64,000 bases of DNA. Origin: Pricia mediterranea. Lineage in GTDB: Bacteria > Bacteroidota > Bacteroidia > Flavobacteriales > Flavobacteriaceae. The stretch is from NCBI RefSeq assembly GCF_032248455.1, contig NZ_JAVTTP010000001.1:372001-436000 (forward strand). The letters run 5' to 3'. Below, piece after piece: positions 1 through 8,350 of this stretch. Both the position numbers and the translations under genes were made by a program. The notes beneath the pieces were generated by a model, which was not told where the DNA came from, searched no databases, and saw only the letters and a list, made by a program, of their open reading frames with translations. Each line of letters starts with the position of its first letter. Position 1 is the first letter of the stretch.

Positions 1-1100
1 ACAAAAACCTACAATCCGTGTTGGATGTAATACATGGGAATTCAGCCCTAAATGAAACCGACAAGAAAACGATTGCCGATTTTTTAAAACAGGCGGAAAA
101 AATAATCGTTCTCAACGAATTTAAATTCCACAGGGTCGAGAAAGAACGGAATACCTTGTCGATACTATTGGAGGAGACCATTGATGAACTGCAAAAAAAA
201 TCGCTGGTATTGGAAGGAGCCAATAAAACCCTGCGGATAACATTGGAAGATTTGAAGGAGGCCCAACAACAACTCATCATGTCGGAAAAAATGGCATCAT
301 TGGGCCAACTTACCGCCGGGGTGGCCCATGAGATCAATAATCCGATCAATTTCGTATCGGCTAATATAAAACCCTTAAAGGAGGATCTATCGGAAATTAT
401 TGAAGGCATCCATCGGTATGAAGATGTAATCAAAAAAAACAAACTGGAAGCCTTTTTTGAAGGTGTCGGACAATTCAATAAAGATCAAGATTTAGCCTTT
501 ACCCTGCAGGAAGTGCAAGAATTGCTGAAGGGCATTGAAGAAGGGGCCAAGCGCACCTCTGAAATCGTAAAAGGACTTAGAAATTTTTCCCGGTTGGACC
601 AAAACGTGATGAAGAAGGCCGATTTGAACGAGGGATTGGATTCGACCCTGGCCATTTTGCACAACGTGTACAAAGACGACATTGAAATCGTTAAGGAATA
701 CGGCACGATTCCGGAGGTCGAGTGTCTTCCGGGCGAAATCAATCAAGTGCTGATGAACATCCTGTCCAATGCCATACAGGCCATTACGGGTGCGGGAAAA
801 ATATGTATTCAAACATGGGAGGCCAACAATCATGTAAAGATAATGATTAAAGATACCGGGGCTGGTATGGACCAGGCCGTTCAAAGCAAAATTTTCGATC
901 CCTTTTTTACGACAAAGGAAGTTGGGAAAGGAACCGGCCTAGGGCTCTCCATTAGCTACGGGATCATTAAAAAACACAAGGGTAAAATTGAAGTGGAATC
1001 AGTGGTGGGGAAAGGAACGGAATTTATTATAAGCCTTCCCGTCGATCAAAATGAAAATTCCGGAACAAAAAACACATCGCAAGATGGAATTAAATCGTAA
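1..1100 (+). CDS. Sensor histidine kinase (5' end outside window)
   Basis: The reading frame is open to the left edge (K-N-L-Q-S precede the first GTG at 18), so the gene starts upstream and its sensor part is not visible. Numbered from the GTG, a coiled-coil region at about 40-92 leads into an H-box with MASLGQLTAGVAHEINNP, phospho-acceptor His104. A HATPase_c domain follows, with N-box NILSNAIQAI, G1 DTGAGM, F-box DPFFTTK and G2 GTGLGLS. No membrane segment is present in the visible part. The kinase is expected to phosphorylate the receiver domain of the next gene, which overlaps its 3' end by 17 bases. The stimulus cannot be read from this fragment. Kinase family assignment is very secure. 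Confidence 0.93.
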   Translation, partial: KNLQSVLDVIHGNSALNETDKKTIADFLKQAEKIIVLNEFKFHRVEKERNTLSILLEETIDELQKKSLVLEGANKTLRITLEDLKEAQQQLIMSEKMASLGQLTAGVAHEINNPINFVSANIKPLKEDLSEIIEGIHRYEDVIKKNKLEAFFEGVGQFNKDQDLAFTLQEVQELLKGIEEGAKRTSEIVKGLRNFSRLDQNVMKKADLNEGLDSTLAILHNVYKDDIEIVKEYGTIPEVECLPGEINQVLMNILSNAIQAITGAGKICIQTWEANNHVKIMIKDTGAGMDQAVQSKIFDPFFTTKEVGKGTGLGLSISYGIIKKHKGKIEVESVVGKGTEFIISLPVDQNENSGTKNTSQDGIKS

Positions 1101-2223
1101 AAATTTCAACATTCTGTATGTAGATGACGAAGAAAACAACCTCATCTCCTTCCGGGCGGCCCTACGACGCCACTTCACCATTTTTACAGCCTTGAGCGGG
1201 GAGGAAGGCATGGAAATCGTCAAACAGAATGACATTCACGTCATCGTTACCGACCAGCGCATGCCGGGCATGACGGGGGTGCAGTTTTTACAGCGTCTGC
1301 CCGACGAACCCGACAGCATTCGGATGATACTGACCGGCTTCAGCGATATCGAGGCCATTATTGAGGCCATCAACACGGGAAGGGTGTACCGCTACATTAC
1401 CAAGCCCTGGGACAAAGATGAACTCAAGATAACCATTGACAACGCCTTGGAGGCCGTTAACCTCAGACGGCACAACAAGCACCTGATAAAAGAGCTTAAG
1501 GACCATAATGACAAACTAGAGGAAACAGTAGCGCAACGCACCCTGGAAATCGAAAAAAAGTCGCTGCAGCTCCAATCCGAAATCGAAAAATCGGATAAAT
1601 TACTGCTAAATATTTTACCTGAGGAAATTGCCGGCGAACTCAAACGATTCGGTAAATCCTACGCCCGTAAATACGAGCAAGTAAGCGTATTATTTTCAGA
1701 CATAAAGGGGTTTACCACCATTGCCGAAGTTATGGAGCCCGACGAATTAATCGCACAGTTGGACGATAGTTTTCGCGGCTTCGACCGAATCATCGAAAAA
1801 TATGGTATTGAAAAGATTAAAACGATCGGCGATAGCTACATGTGCGTTAGCGGCCTCCCCACCCCGGTTGAAAACCATGCCCAAGTTCTAATCAAAGTGG
1901 CCTTGGACATGCAGGAATTCATGCGAGGTTTCAATACCACGAAAAGAATCCAGAACCTGCCCGAATTTCAAATCAGGATCGGGGTGCACACCGGCCCTGT
2001 GGTCGCAGGCGTAGTCGGCAGTAAAAAATTTGCCTACGACATCTGGGGAGACACAGTAAATCTGGCTTCGCAGATGGAACAACGGGGTATTCCAGGCAAG
2101 ATCAATATTTCGGGCAACACCTATGAACGTGTAAAAAACAGCTTTAAATGCACGCATAGGGGAAAAATACCGGCTAAAAGTAAAGGCGAAATCGATATGT
2201 ATTTTGTGGAAGCCAAACTATGA
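1084..2223 (+). CDS. Response regulator fused to class III nucleotide cyclase
   Basis: An N-terminal receiver domain (VDDE; phospho-Asp in TDQRMPGM, Asp57; YITKPW lysine) is followed by a coiled coil at about 125-175 and a class III cyclase domain at about 195-370. Both metal aspartates are present (FSDIKGFT and TIGDSYM), and so are the Lys of EKIKTIG and Asp of YDIWGDTVN that select adenine in adenylyl cyclases. The arginine that normally follows in NxASRM is Gln here (VNLASQME), so the transition-state Arg is missing. By family the product is a phosphorylation-controlled adenylate cyclase; substrate and activity are inferred. An alternative ATG at 1051 would add 11 residues and enlarge the overlap with the kinase; 1084 gives the usual short leader before the receiver. 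Confidence 0.9.
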   Translation: MELNRKNFNILYVDDEENNLISFRAALRRHFTIFTALSGEEGMEIVKQNDIHVIVTDQRMPGMTGVQFLQRLPDEPDSIRMILTGFSDIEAIIEAINTGRVYRYITKPWDKDELKITIDNALEAVNLRRHNKHLIKELKDHNDKLEETVAQRTLEIEKKSLQLQSEIEKSDKLLLNILPEEIAGELKRFGKSYARKYEQVSVLFSDIKGFTTIAEVMEPDELIAQLDDSFRGFDRIIEKYGIEKIKTIGDSYMCVSGLPTPVENHAQVLIKVALDMQEFMRGFNTTKRIQNLPEFQIRIGVHTGPVVAGVVGSKKFAYDIWGDTVNLASQMEQRGIPGKINISGNTYERVKNSFKCTHRGKIPAKSKGEIDMYFVEAKL

Positions 2224-2304
2224 TTTGGTGCTAATTTATTTTAATGATGCGAAAAATTTATGAAGTATCCACCTATCTAAGAATGGCCTATTGAAAACCG
2301 TACT

Positions 2305-2892
2305 ATGGAAAATCCGAAACAACCCCCCGCACGCGAAAAATCGAAAAAAGAAGTCCGCAGTGTAACCCAAAGGGATCATACCGAAGACCTTGTCGATCAT
2401 TATTGGGGCAGCATCGGGTACGTCTTCGGACTGATCAAGGCCTCGGAGCTCAAAGCAGGATTGATTCTTTCCTTTTACGGAATCTTATTGAACCTGATAT
2501 ACCAACACCTAGGTATGTTCTTCCAAACCGGTTTTGATAAAATAATTTTATTGTTACTATTAGGTCTATGGCTTACCTGCACCGGGGTATCCATCTATTT
2601 TAGTATTCGCTGTTTTATGCCGAGGATAGAAAGCTCGTTCGAAAAGAACATTTTCTATTTTGGGGACGTTATTTCCAAATTCGGAAACGTTCAGGAGTTT
2701 TCAAAAACTTTCTACAATATCAGTCTAAACGAAGAAGAACTGTTTCTTCAATTAGGCCAACAGATCTTTATCATTTCAAAAATTGCCGACTATAAATTCA
2801 GGAACGTAAACCGATCAATTCGATTTTTGGCCTTGGGTCTTTTCCTTTTATTGGCCATGGCGGCCTATTATACCGTACTTATAGTTATCTGA
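2305..2892 (+). CDS. Pycsar-type transmembrane effector (PycTM, DUF5706-like)
   Basis: This 195-residue protein has a charged N-terminus, two membrane helices at about 51-70 and 79-100, a cytoplasmic helical stretch, and a last helix at 172-194. The motifs GLIKASELKAGLIL, FYFGDVISKF and IFIISKIADYKFRNVN match my recollection of the DUF5706/PycTM family. In Pycsar anti-phage systems such proteins sense cyclic pyrimidine nucleotides made by a neighbouring cyclase and damage the inner membrane. Here it lies 81 bases behind a receiver-cyclase fusion with purine-type specificity residues, so it may answer cAMP or act in signalling rather than defence. Family assignment is from pattern recognition, not a search. 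It appears to share an operon with its neighbours. Confidence 0.8.
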   Translation: MENPKQPPAREKSKKEVRSVTQRDHTEDLVDHYWGSIGYVFGLIKASELKAGLILSFYGILLNLIYQHLGMFFQTGFDKIILLLLLGLWLTCTGVSIYFSIRCFMPRIESSFEKNIFYFGDVISKFGNVQEFSKTFYNISLNEEELFLQLGQQIFIISKIADYKFRNVNRSIRFLALGLFLLLAMAAYYTVLIVI

Positions 2893-2909
2893 TAAATAAA
2901 TTTACAACC

Positions 2910-3245
2910 ATGACATACAACACAACATATTATTCGAAAGCTGAACTAAAAGTGTATATTCTATTGCTTTGTGCGAAGGCCGATTCCATTGAGGACGCGG
3001 GTGAATTAAATCTTATCCGTTCCAAAACATCACCGGAAAACTTCGAGCGTCTCTACAATGAAATTAGCCAAGATGACGAAGATGAAAGCTTTACGAAAAT
3101 CGAGAAAAGTGTTTCAAGACTAAACTATTCCCACATGGAGCTTGCCGAGCTCAAAAAGGAAATCCGGGAAGTATTTTCCGCGGATCGGAAATTCCATATT
3201 ACGGAGCGCAGCCTCAGCCGAATATTGGACAATATCATTTATTGA
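2910..3245 (+). CDS. Small acidic helical protein, TerB-like (unknown function)
   Basis: This 111-residue soluble protein begins 17 bases after the PycTM-like gene and is almost certainly co-transcribed with it. It appears all-helical. The pattern LLLCAKADSI, an acidic middle segment, and IREVFSADRKFHITERSLSRILDNII resembles the TerB-like fold, in which acidic residues on short helices can bind metal. I do not recognise a named family with certainty. Its position as last gene of the kinase-cyclase-effector operon suggests a role as regulator or partner of the membrane effector; this is inference from context only. Confidence 0.7.
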   Translation: MTYNTTYYSKAELKVYILLLCAKADSIEDAGELNLIRSKTSPENFERLYNEISQDDEDESFTKIEKSVSRLNYSHMELAELKKEIREVFSADRKFHITERSLSRILDNIIY

Positions 3246-3295
3246 GTCCGAATGACAAGATTCCCAATGCCATTTAATTCATAATCTCGATGATT

Positions 3296-3588
3296 ATACC
3301 TTCGGGAATTCTAACCTATTGGTTCCTCAGGGATAACTACGGGTTATGGACCCCGAATAGGTTATCATTGAGGTCGTCACCAATTCCTATCGGCAAATTA
3401 GTGCCGGTCATCTATCAGCCTTCGAACTACGCTTTGCAGTACCCAAGGGAATCACCGGCAAGGCCGAGGTAATCTTACTGGTTCTTGTGCTCGGCGGATG
3501 TTTCCGTGTCATTGAAACAACAGGGATCTTGGCCAAGATTTTAAAATTTAGATGTAACCGTAATTTCTTATATTGGTCGTACATTTAA
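3296..3588 (+). pseudogene. Decayed YfcC-like transporter fragment
   Basis: Two frames carry consecutive pieces resembling the N-terminal region of YfcC-family (arginine/ornithine antiporter-like) membrane proteins. About 3306-3360 reads LTYWFLRDNYG, like the LTWIIPAG start of the family. Frame +1 from 3361 reads NSYRQISAG, FAVPKGITGKAEVI and VLGGCFRVIETTGILAKIL, matching the family pattern of a pre-helix loop, an AxPxGi stretch and a GGxFxVxxxTG motif. In-frame stops (TAG at 3358, TAA at 3586) and the frame change show it cannot be translated. The rest of a roughly 450-residue transporter is absent. Assignment is by memory of family motifs. Confidence 0.5.
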
Positions 3589-3601
3589 ACGAATAACACC
3601 T

Positions 3602-4435
3602 ATGACTCTCCCAAGACTTGTAATCATGTTAGTACTATTGCCCTTCCTTACCCTACAGGGCCAAGAAATAAAGGTAATGTCCTACAACATAAAATATGAC
3701 AATGTCAACGATACGGTCAACAACTGGAACGATCGGAAGGAAAATGTGGTCGAACAGATCGAACATTATGGTCCTTCGTTTATCGGAATGCAAGAGGCTC
3801 TGCATCGACAAGTGGAATATATAGACAGTAGCTTAACGGAATTTTCCTATATCGGGGTCGGCCGGGAGGATGGCAAACAAAAGGGGGAATATTCCCAGAT
3901 CCATTACGACTCCACGCAATATAAAGTCTTGGAACACGACACGTTCTGGTTGTCCGACACTCCGGACAAGCCGTCCGTCGGTTGGGATGCCGCCTTGGAA
4001 CGTATCTGCACCTATGGCCTCTTTGAAAATATCGAATCGGGGGACAAGTTATATGTATTTAATACCCACTTTGATCACAAGGGACAGAGGGCAAGAGAGA
4101 GGTCAGCCGAACTGATTGTAGAAAAAATCAAGGAAATAAACACGGATGACCTGCCCGTGGTCTTGATGGGGGACTTCAACCTGACGCCCGACCAAAAGCC
4201 CATTCAACTCATCAAAGGCCACCTCAAAGATGGACAGGAAGTTACCCGTACCCCCTTTTACGGAACCACCGGCACTTTCAACGGCTTCGATCCGGAGCGA
4301 AAATTGGACCATCGGATCGACTATATCTTCGTTAAAAACCTGAAGGTCGAAGGCTATGTCCACATTGATGACCGTATGGATAATCTAAAATATATTTCGG
4401 ACCATTTTCCGGTATTGGCGACGCTTAAAAGATAA
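3602..4435 (+). CDS. Secreted endonuclease/exonuclease/phosphatase-fold hydrolase
   Basis: The 277-residue protein has a signal peptide (hydrophobic residues 5-19, cleavage near LQGQ) and then an EEP-fold domain: MSYNIKYDN, GMQEAL (metal Glu), NTHFDHKG, VVLMGDFNLTPD, DHRIDYIFVKN and ISDHFPVLATL, with the terminal Asp-His pair. The family hydrolyses phosphodiesters or phosphomonoesters and includes nucleases, sphingomyelinases and sugar-phosphate phosphatases. Export to periplasm or outside fits scavenging of phosphate-containing polymers or lipids, but the substrate is not deducible. It stands alone, between a decayed gene and a convergent alpha/beta hydrolase. Confidence 0.88.
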   Translation: MTLPRLVIMLVLLPFLTLQGQEIKVMSYNIKYDNVNDTVNNWNDRKENVVEQIEHYGPSFIGMQEALHRQVEYIDSSLTEFSYIGVGREDGKQKGEYSQIHYDSTQYKVLEHDTFWLSDTPDKPSVGWDAALERICTYGLFENIESGDKLYVFNTHFDHKGQRARERSAELIVEKIKEINTDDLPVVLMGDFNLTPDQKPIQLIKGHLKDGQEVTRTPFYGTTGTFNGFDPERKLDHRIDYIFVKNLKVEGYVHIDDRMDNLKYISDHFPVLATLKR

Positions 4436-4651
4436 GATGCCTGTCCGGAAGAACACCCTGTCAATCAATTTGAGCTTAAGGTGTCCCGTCGAGTCCTTCG
4501 ACTGCGCTCGGGGCTGGCTGGCAGTCGAGACGCTCTGGTTTGACCTTTCGACTGCGCTTAAGGTGACAAGACTGCACTTTAGGTTTCCAGCGAACAAGCA
4601 TTAAAGCTAAAAAGGAAAGCTTCAGGGTAACTTGGCGTTCGATGCCGACCG
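4436..4651. repeat. Intergenic region with two TTCGACTGCGCT repeat copies
   Basis: Between two convergent genes, the element CCTTCGACTGCGCTCGG occurs at 4495-4511 and a second copy, TTTCGACTGCGCTTA, at 4546-4560. Each lies near a TTAAGGTG(T/A) string. The same core recurs three times at 8396-8546. No ORF of note was seen. Confidence 0.7.
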
Positions 4652-5482
4652 TTACTTCTTCAAAAACGAGATCAACAGCTCGTTCAGTTTTTCGGAATGC
4701 GTCAGATGCAATCCGTGTGGCGCACCCTCGATCACCTCATAGGTATTGTCCGCTATCCCCTTGGCCGCCTGGTCCGCCGAAGTGGCTTTGGGCACCGTTT
4801 CATCGGCATCTCCGTGTACGATCAGGGTGGGAACATCAACATTCTTGAGTTCCGATCGAAAATCAGTGTGGCTCCAGGCCAAGGCGGTCTGTATCGTTGC
4901 TCGTGGAGAGGCGAATGAGGCAATTGTAAAATCATAATCCAGTTGAGCTTGGCTTACCCTGTCCTTGTTGTCATCAAAATTGTAAAAGCCCTTCCCAAAC
5001 TCCTTTAGAAATCCGACCCGGTCTTTTTGTAGGGCGTTTTTAATATCATCCAAGGCATCCTCGGGGACACCATCGTGATTGTCATCCTTCTTTTTTACCA
5101 GCGGAATAATGGAACTGATCAACGCGGCCTTGGCAATCCGATCTGATCCGAAATCCGTCAGGTAGCGGACTACCTCTCCCCCGCCCATGGAAAATCCGAC
5201 AATAACGGCATCGCTAAGGTCGAGATCCTCGATTAGGGCATGTAAATCGCTGGCCAAGGCGGAGTAATCATAGTTTTCCCAGGGTTGGGAAGAAATCCCG
5301 AACCCCCGACGATCGTAAGAGATACATCGGAATCCTTCATCGACGATTTTCCACACTTGTTGCTCCCACATTTTACGGCTCAAAGGCCATCCGTGAATCA
5401 GAATGACCGGTTGGCCGGTTCCATAATCCTCATAAAAAATATCTACGGGGCGCTTTGCTTTTTTGTTTGTAATAAATGGCAT
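4652..5482 (-). CDS. Alpha/beta hydrolase (chloroperoxidase-like)
   Basis: A 276-residue alpha/beta hydrolase without a signal peptide. The oxyanion loop is LIHGWPLS, the nucleophile elbow is GFSMGG with Ser98, the acid is in VHGDADETVP (Asp225 or Asp227), and the base is in EGAPHGLHLTH (His256 or His259). The overall pattern, including SYDRRGFGISSQP, matches the cofactor-free haloperoxidase/aryl-esterase branch. Natural substrates of that branch are usually esters, and the peroxidase activity is a side reaction. The insertion of acidic residues near 131-140 (KKKDDNHDG) is seen in many bacterial members. No functional partner is evident nearby. Confidence 0.88.
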   Translation of the reverse strand: MPFITNKKAKRPVDIFYEDYGTGQPVILIHGWPLSRKMWEQQVWKIVDEGFRCISYDRRGFGISSQPWENYDYSALASDLHALIEDLDLSDAVIVGFSMGGGEVVRYLTDFGSDRIAKAALISSIIPLVKKKDDNHDGVPEDALDDIKNALQKDRVGFLKEFGKGFYNFDDNKDRVSQAQLDYDFTIASFASPRATIQTALAWSHTDFRSELKNVDVPTLIVHGDADETVPKATSADQAAKGIADNTYEVIEGAPHGLHLTHSEKLNELLISFLKK

Positions 5483-5584
5483 GTGCTAGGTTTTTAGACC
5501 CACCTTTCGGCAGATATATGTTAATTCATTCCAATATAGGCGAATCTATCCTTGGATTGTGACCCTATGAAAAAAGAATTTTGT

Positions 5585-5663
5585 CCGAAAAAGGGAGATA
5601 GACTATATTTAAGGGTACTGAACTGTCTATCTGGTCCTAGATTTAGGTGGATATCTTTTTCGG
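5585..5663. other. Nested inverted repeats upstream of lipoprotein gene
   Basis: Outer arms CCGAAAAAG (5585-5593) and CTTTTTCGG (5655-5663) enclose inner arms AGATAGAC (5596-5603) and GTCTATCT (5625-5632). The loop is AT-rich. The element lies about 80 bases before the next gene on the + strand and could form a two-tier hairpin in its leader, or be a protein site. Function is unknown. Confidence 0.4.
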
Positions 5664-5745
5664 AAATGGGCCATCGAAACCGAAACGACGCAACGACGAT
5701 CGGTAAGTTGCGTGACAGATCTGATGGACGAATGAAATACTGGTG

Positions 5746-6684
5746 ATGCGAATACGATTCGAAAATTCTGTGATGCACGTTTTGGTGGTGGCCCTCTGCG
5801 CTACCACCTTCATGGGCTGCTCCGGCTCATCGGACAATCCGGTTCCACAGCCGGACGACGGTAATGCCGGGGGTGTAATCGACACCTCGGGAACCGGTAA
5901 CGCTGTGGACGATTATCCTTCGACGGTCTTTACCGCTATCGGAGACGTGCCCTACAATGAGGAACAGCGTGAGGGCTTGACCGCCTTGATCGAGACACAC
6001 AACGCAAAGTCCCAATCCGAATTCGTCGTTCACGTCGGGGATATCAAACCTGGAAGCGCGCCCTGTAACGAAGAAGTTTACAAAGAGGTCAGCGAACAGT
6101 TGAAGCAATTCAAGTCCCCCACGTTCGTTGTTTTAGGGGATAACGAATACAACGATTGCGAGAATCCCGAGGCGGCATTGGGATTTTGGAACCAATATTT
6201 TTTACATTTCAATGGACAGTGGGAGTTTCAACAGGAGGTCTATTATCAGGAGGTGCGGCCCGAGAACTTCGCCTGGACCCAAAATGCCGTGCTCTTTTTG
6301 GGCCTAAACCTAGTGGGAAGCTCCGTTCACGACCCACAGGAGTGGGACCAACGCTTGGCCGAGAATGCGGATTATGTCGAGGAACAGTTCAAGCTCTACG
6401 GTGACGACATCGAGGCGGCCGTTCTATTCGGGCACGCCAACATGACGGAAATCGGTCCCGATAAATTCTCGCTCTTCACCGACCGGTTCAGGGCGGCCGC
6501 CCTGAGCTTCGGCAAGCCGGTGCTCTATCTGCAGGGCGACGGACATTTCTGGTTTCAGAACAGGCCTTGGCCTGAGGAAAATATTCTGCGTGTTCAAATC
6601 GAAGGTGGTGCCAACGCCGTTCAGATTACGGTAGATGCCGATTTGAAAGAACCTTTCGCGTTCGATCGGGAATTTTTGGATTGA
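5746..6684 (+). CDS. Lipoprotein with calcineurin-like phosphoesterase features
   Basis: The 312-residue protein has a lipoprotein signal peptide ending in TTFMGCS (lipid-modified Cys near residue 25), so it is envelope-anchored. A spacer of G, D and P residues follows. The body carries metallophosphoesterase-type motifs: AIGDVPYN, VVHVGDIKPG, VVLGDNEYNDC, LFGHANMTE and LQGDGHFWF, in the usual order D-x-H / GD / GDN / GH / GDGH, although the first is D-x-P rather than D-x-H. The substrate is unknown. A GTG at 5743 precedes the chosen ATG. A second possible start is the Met at 5773, directly before the hydrophobic core. Confidence 0.82.
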   Translation: MRIRFENSVMHVLVVALCATTFMGCSGSSDNPVPQPDDGNAGGVIDTSGTGNAVDDYPSTVFTAIGDVPYNEEQREGLTALIETHNAKSQSEFVVHVGDIKPGSAPCNEEVYKEVSEQLKQFKSPTFVVLGDNEYNDCENPEAALGFWNQYFLHFNGQWEFQQEVYYQEVRPENFAWTQNAVLFLGLNLVGSSVHDPQEWDQRLAENADYVEEQFKLYGDDIEAAVLFGHANMTEIGPDKFSLFTDRFRAAALSFGKPVLYLQGDGHFWFQNRPWPEENILRVQIEGGANAVQITVDADLKEPFAFDREFLD

Positions 6685-6792
6685 ATTTTTAACTTTTGTA
6701 TGTCCTTAAAAATGAGTACCTTACTAAGGTATAACTTCGTCTACTCGTTCCCCGGCTATCGATAAGATGTAGTAGGCGGTAAAACGACTGCT

Positions 6793-7215
6793 ATGGTTAC
6801 AATTAAATCCTTGAACAAATGGGCCAATGCCCATACGTATTATCCCCTTGATCTGTTGCGGGTGACTCTCGGTGTCTTTCTTTTCATAAAGGGTATCGAC
6901 TTTATGTCGAACCACGCCCAAATGGCCGAAATCATAGAACCGTTCGAAAACATACCCGGGGGCATGGGAATATTACACTACGTAGCACCTGCCCACTTTG
7001 TAGGTGGTTTTTTAATCGTCATCGGACTTTTGACGCGATGGGCCGTACTGGCGCAATTGCCTATTTTAATAGGCGCGGTACTGGTCAACTTTCTCGGGGA
7101 AATGAATACCACAAACCTTATTTTGGCCTCGGTGGCCTTGTTGGCCTGCCTCTTTTTCCTTTTCTATGGTTCGGGCAAACATTCGGCGGACTATTACTTA
7201 AAGATGCAGAAATAG
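6793..7215 (+). CDS. DoxX-family membrane protein
   Basis: A 140-residue inner-membrane protein with four predicted helices (about 20-38, 57-78, 80-98 and 106-126). The N-terminal LLRVTLGVFLFIKGIDFM, central HFVGGFLIVIGLLTRWAVLAQLP and the C-terminal FFLFYGSGKHSADYYL are the DoxX/DoxD pattern. The family is associated with quinone-linked or redox membrane functions, but its biochemical role in bacteroidetes is not settled. It is transcribed alone, and the next gene is convergent. Confidence 0.82.
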   Translation: MVTIKSLNKWANAHTYYPLDLLRVTLGVFLFIKGIDFMSNHAQMAEIIEPFENIPGGMGILHYVAPAHFVGGFLIVIGLLTRWAVLAQLPILIGAVLVNFLGEMNTTNLILASVALLACLFFLFYGSGKHSADYYLKMQK

Positions 7216-7314
7216 CACAAAGGGTCGAGAAACAAGAGCCAAGAAACCTGTTCGTTCCCGTTCAGGTGGAAAAGACTTGATTTGTTTTAGCCTGGAACGC
7301 CAGAGGCCTCAATT

Positions 7315-8349
7315 CTACTGATTAACCTGCAACTTTTTCAAAAGGGACAAGAACGCATCATGCATTCCATCCGTATAGTCCATATGCGTAACGATCCGAA
7401 GTTTGCCCTGCCCCATTCCGATAAGATGAATGTCCTTTGCCTTTAGTTCCTCAACAAATTCATCTTCGCCCATCTGGTTTTCGTTTATTTCGAAAATAAT
7501 AATATTGGTTTCGATGGGTTCGACTATTTTTATGTAGGATAAGCCTTGAAGGACCTCTCCGATTTCTTGGGCTTTGTGATGATCCCGGGCCAGCCTATCG
7601 CGGTGATTGTCCAGCGCATAGATGCCAGCGGCACAGAGATAGCCCGCTTGCCGCATACCGCCGCCCAATATTTTTCGGATGCGCAAGGCCTTATGGATCA
7701 TCTCTTTGCTACCGATAAGCACCGAACCCACGGGACAGCCCAGGCCCTTGCTCAAACAGACACTGATGGTATCGAAAAGACCACCATATTGTTCGGGGGA
7801 TTCCCCCTTAGCAACAAGGGCATTCCACAATCGGGCGGCATCAAGATGATAGGCGAGGCCGTGTTTATCGCAGACCGCTTTTATCCGTTCGAGCTCCCTA
7901 AAATCCCAACAGGCCCCACCACCCTTGTTCGTAGTGTTTTCGACACAGACGAGGGAAGTACGGGGACTGTGGTAAAAGTCAGGGGGATTTATGGCCGCCT
8001 CCACCTGTTCCGCGGTCATCATCCCGCGATGGCCATCGACGAGCTTGCACGAGACCCCGCTGTTAAAGCTCACTCCCCCACCCTCGTAATTATAGACATG
8101 GGCATACTTATCACAGATCAATTGGTCACCGGGCCGAGTATGTAATTTGATAGCGGTCTGGTTGGTCATCGTGCCACTCGGGAAGAACAGGGCCGCTTCC
8201 ATACCGAACATTTCGGCCACTTTACGCTCCAAGGCATTTACGGTGGGGTCCGCTTTAAAAACATCGTCGCCCACCTCGGCGGACAGCATGGCGTCGAGCA
8301 TGCCGGGCGTGGGCTTGGTTACGGTATCGCTAATGAGGTTTATTTTCAT
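7315..8349 (-). CDS. ltaE: Low-specificity L-threonine aldolase
   Basis: A 344-residue PLP enzyme of the beta-eliminating lyase/threonine aldolase family that cleaves L-threonine or L-allo-threonine to glycine and acetaldehyde. Visible marks are LISDTVTKPTP at the start, FFPSGTMTNQTAI, VENTTNKGGG, HLDAARLWNA and the PLP lysine in VCLSKGLGCPVGS (Lys201). Length fits the family. The start was set at the Met of MKINLISDTV; an in-frame ATG 24 bases earlier lies in the repeat-derived leader. The upstream region is filled by direct repeats. Confidence 0.93.
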   Translation of the reverse strand: MKINLISDTVTKPTPGMLDAMLSAEVGDDVFKADPTVNALERKVAEMFGMEAALFFPSGTMTNQTAIKLHTRPGDQLICDKYAHVYNYEGGGVSFNSGVSCKLVDGHRGMMTAEQVEAAINPPDFYHSPRTSLVCVENTTNKGGGACWDFRELERIKAVCDKHGLAYHLDAARLWNALVAKGESPEQYGGLFDTISVCLSKGLGCPVGSVLIGSKEMIHKALRIRKILGGGMRQAGYLCAAGIYALDNHRDRLARDHHKAQEIGEVLQGLSYIKIVEPIETNIIIFEINENQMGEDEFVEELKAKDIHLIGMGQGKLRIVTHMDYTDGMHDAFLSLLKKLQVNQ

Positions 8350-8350
8350 T

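Noticed and set aside
3290-3472. 60-codon frame as an independent gene
   Set aside because: It covers part of the decayed YfcC-like sequence and switches out of the family frame half-way.
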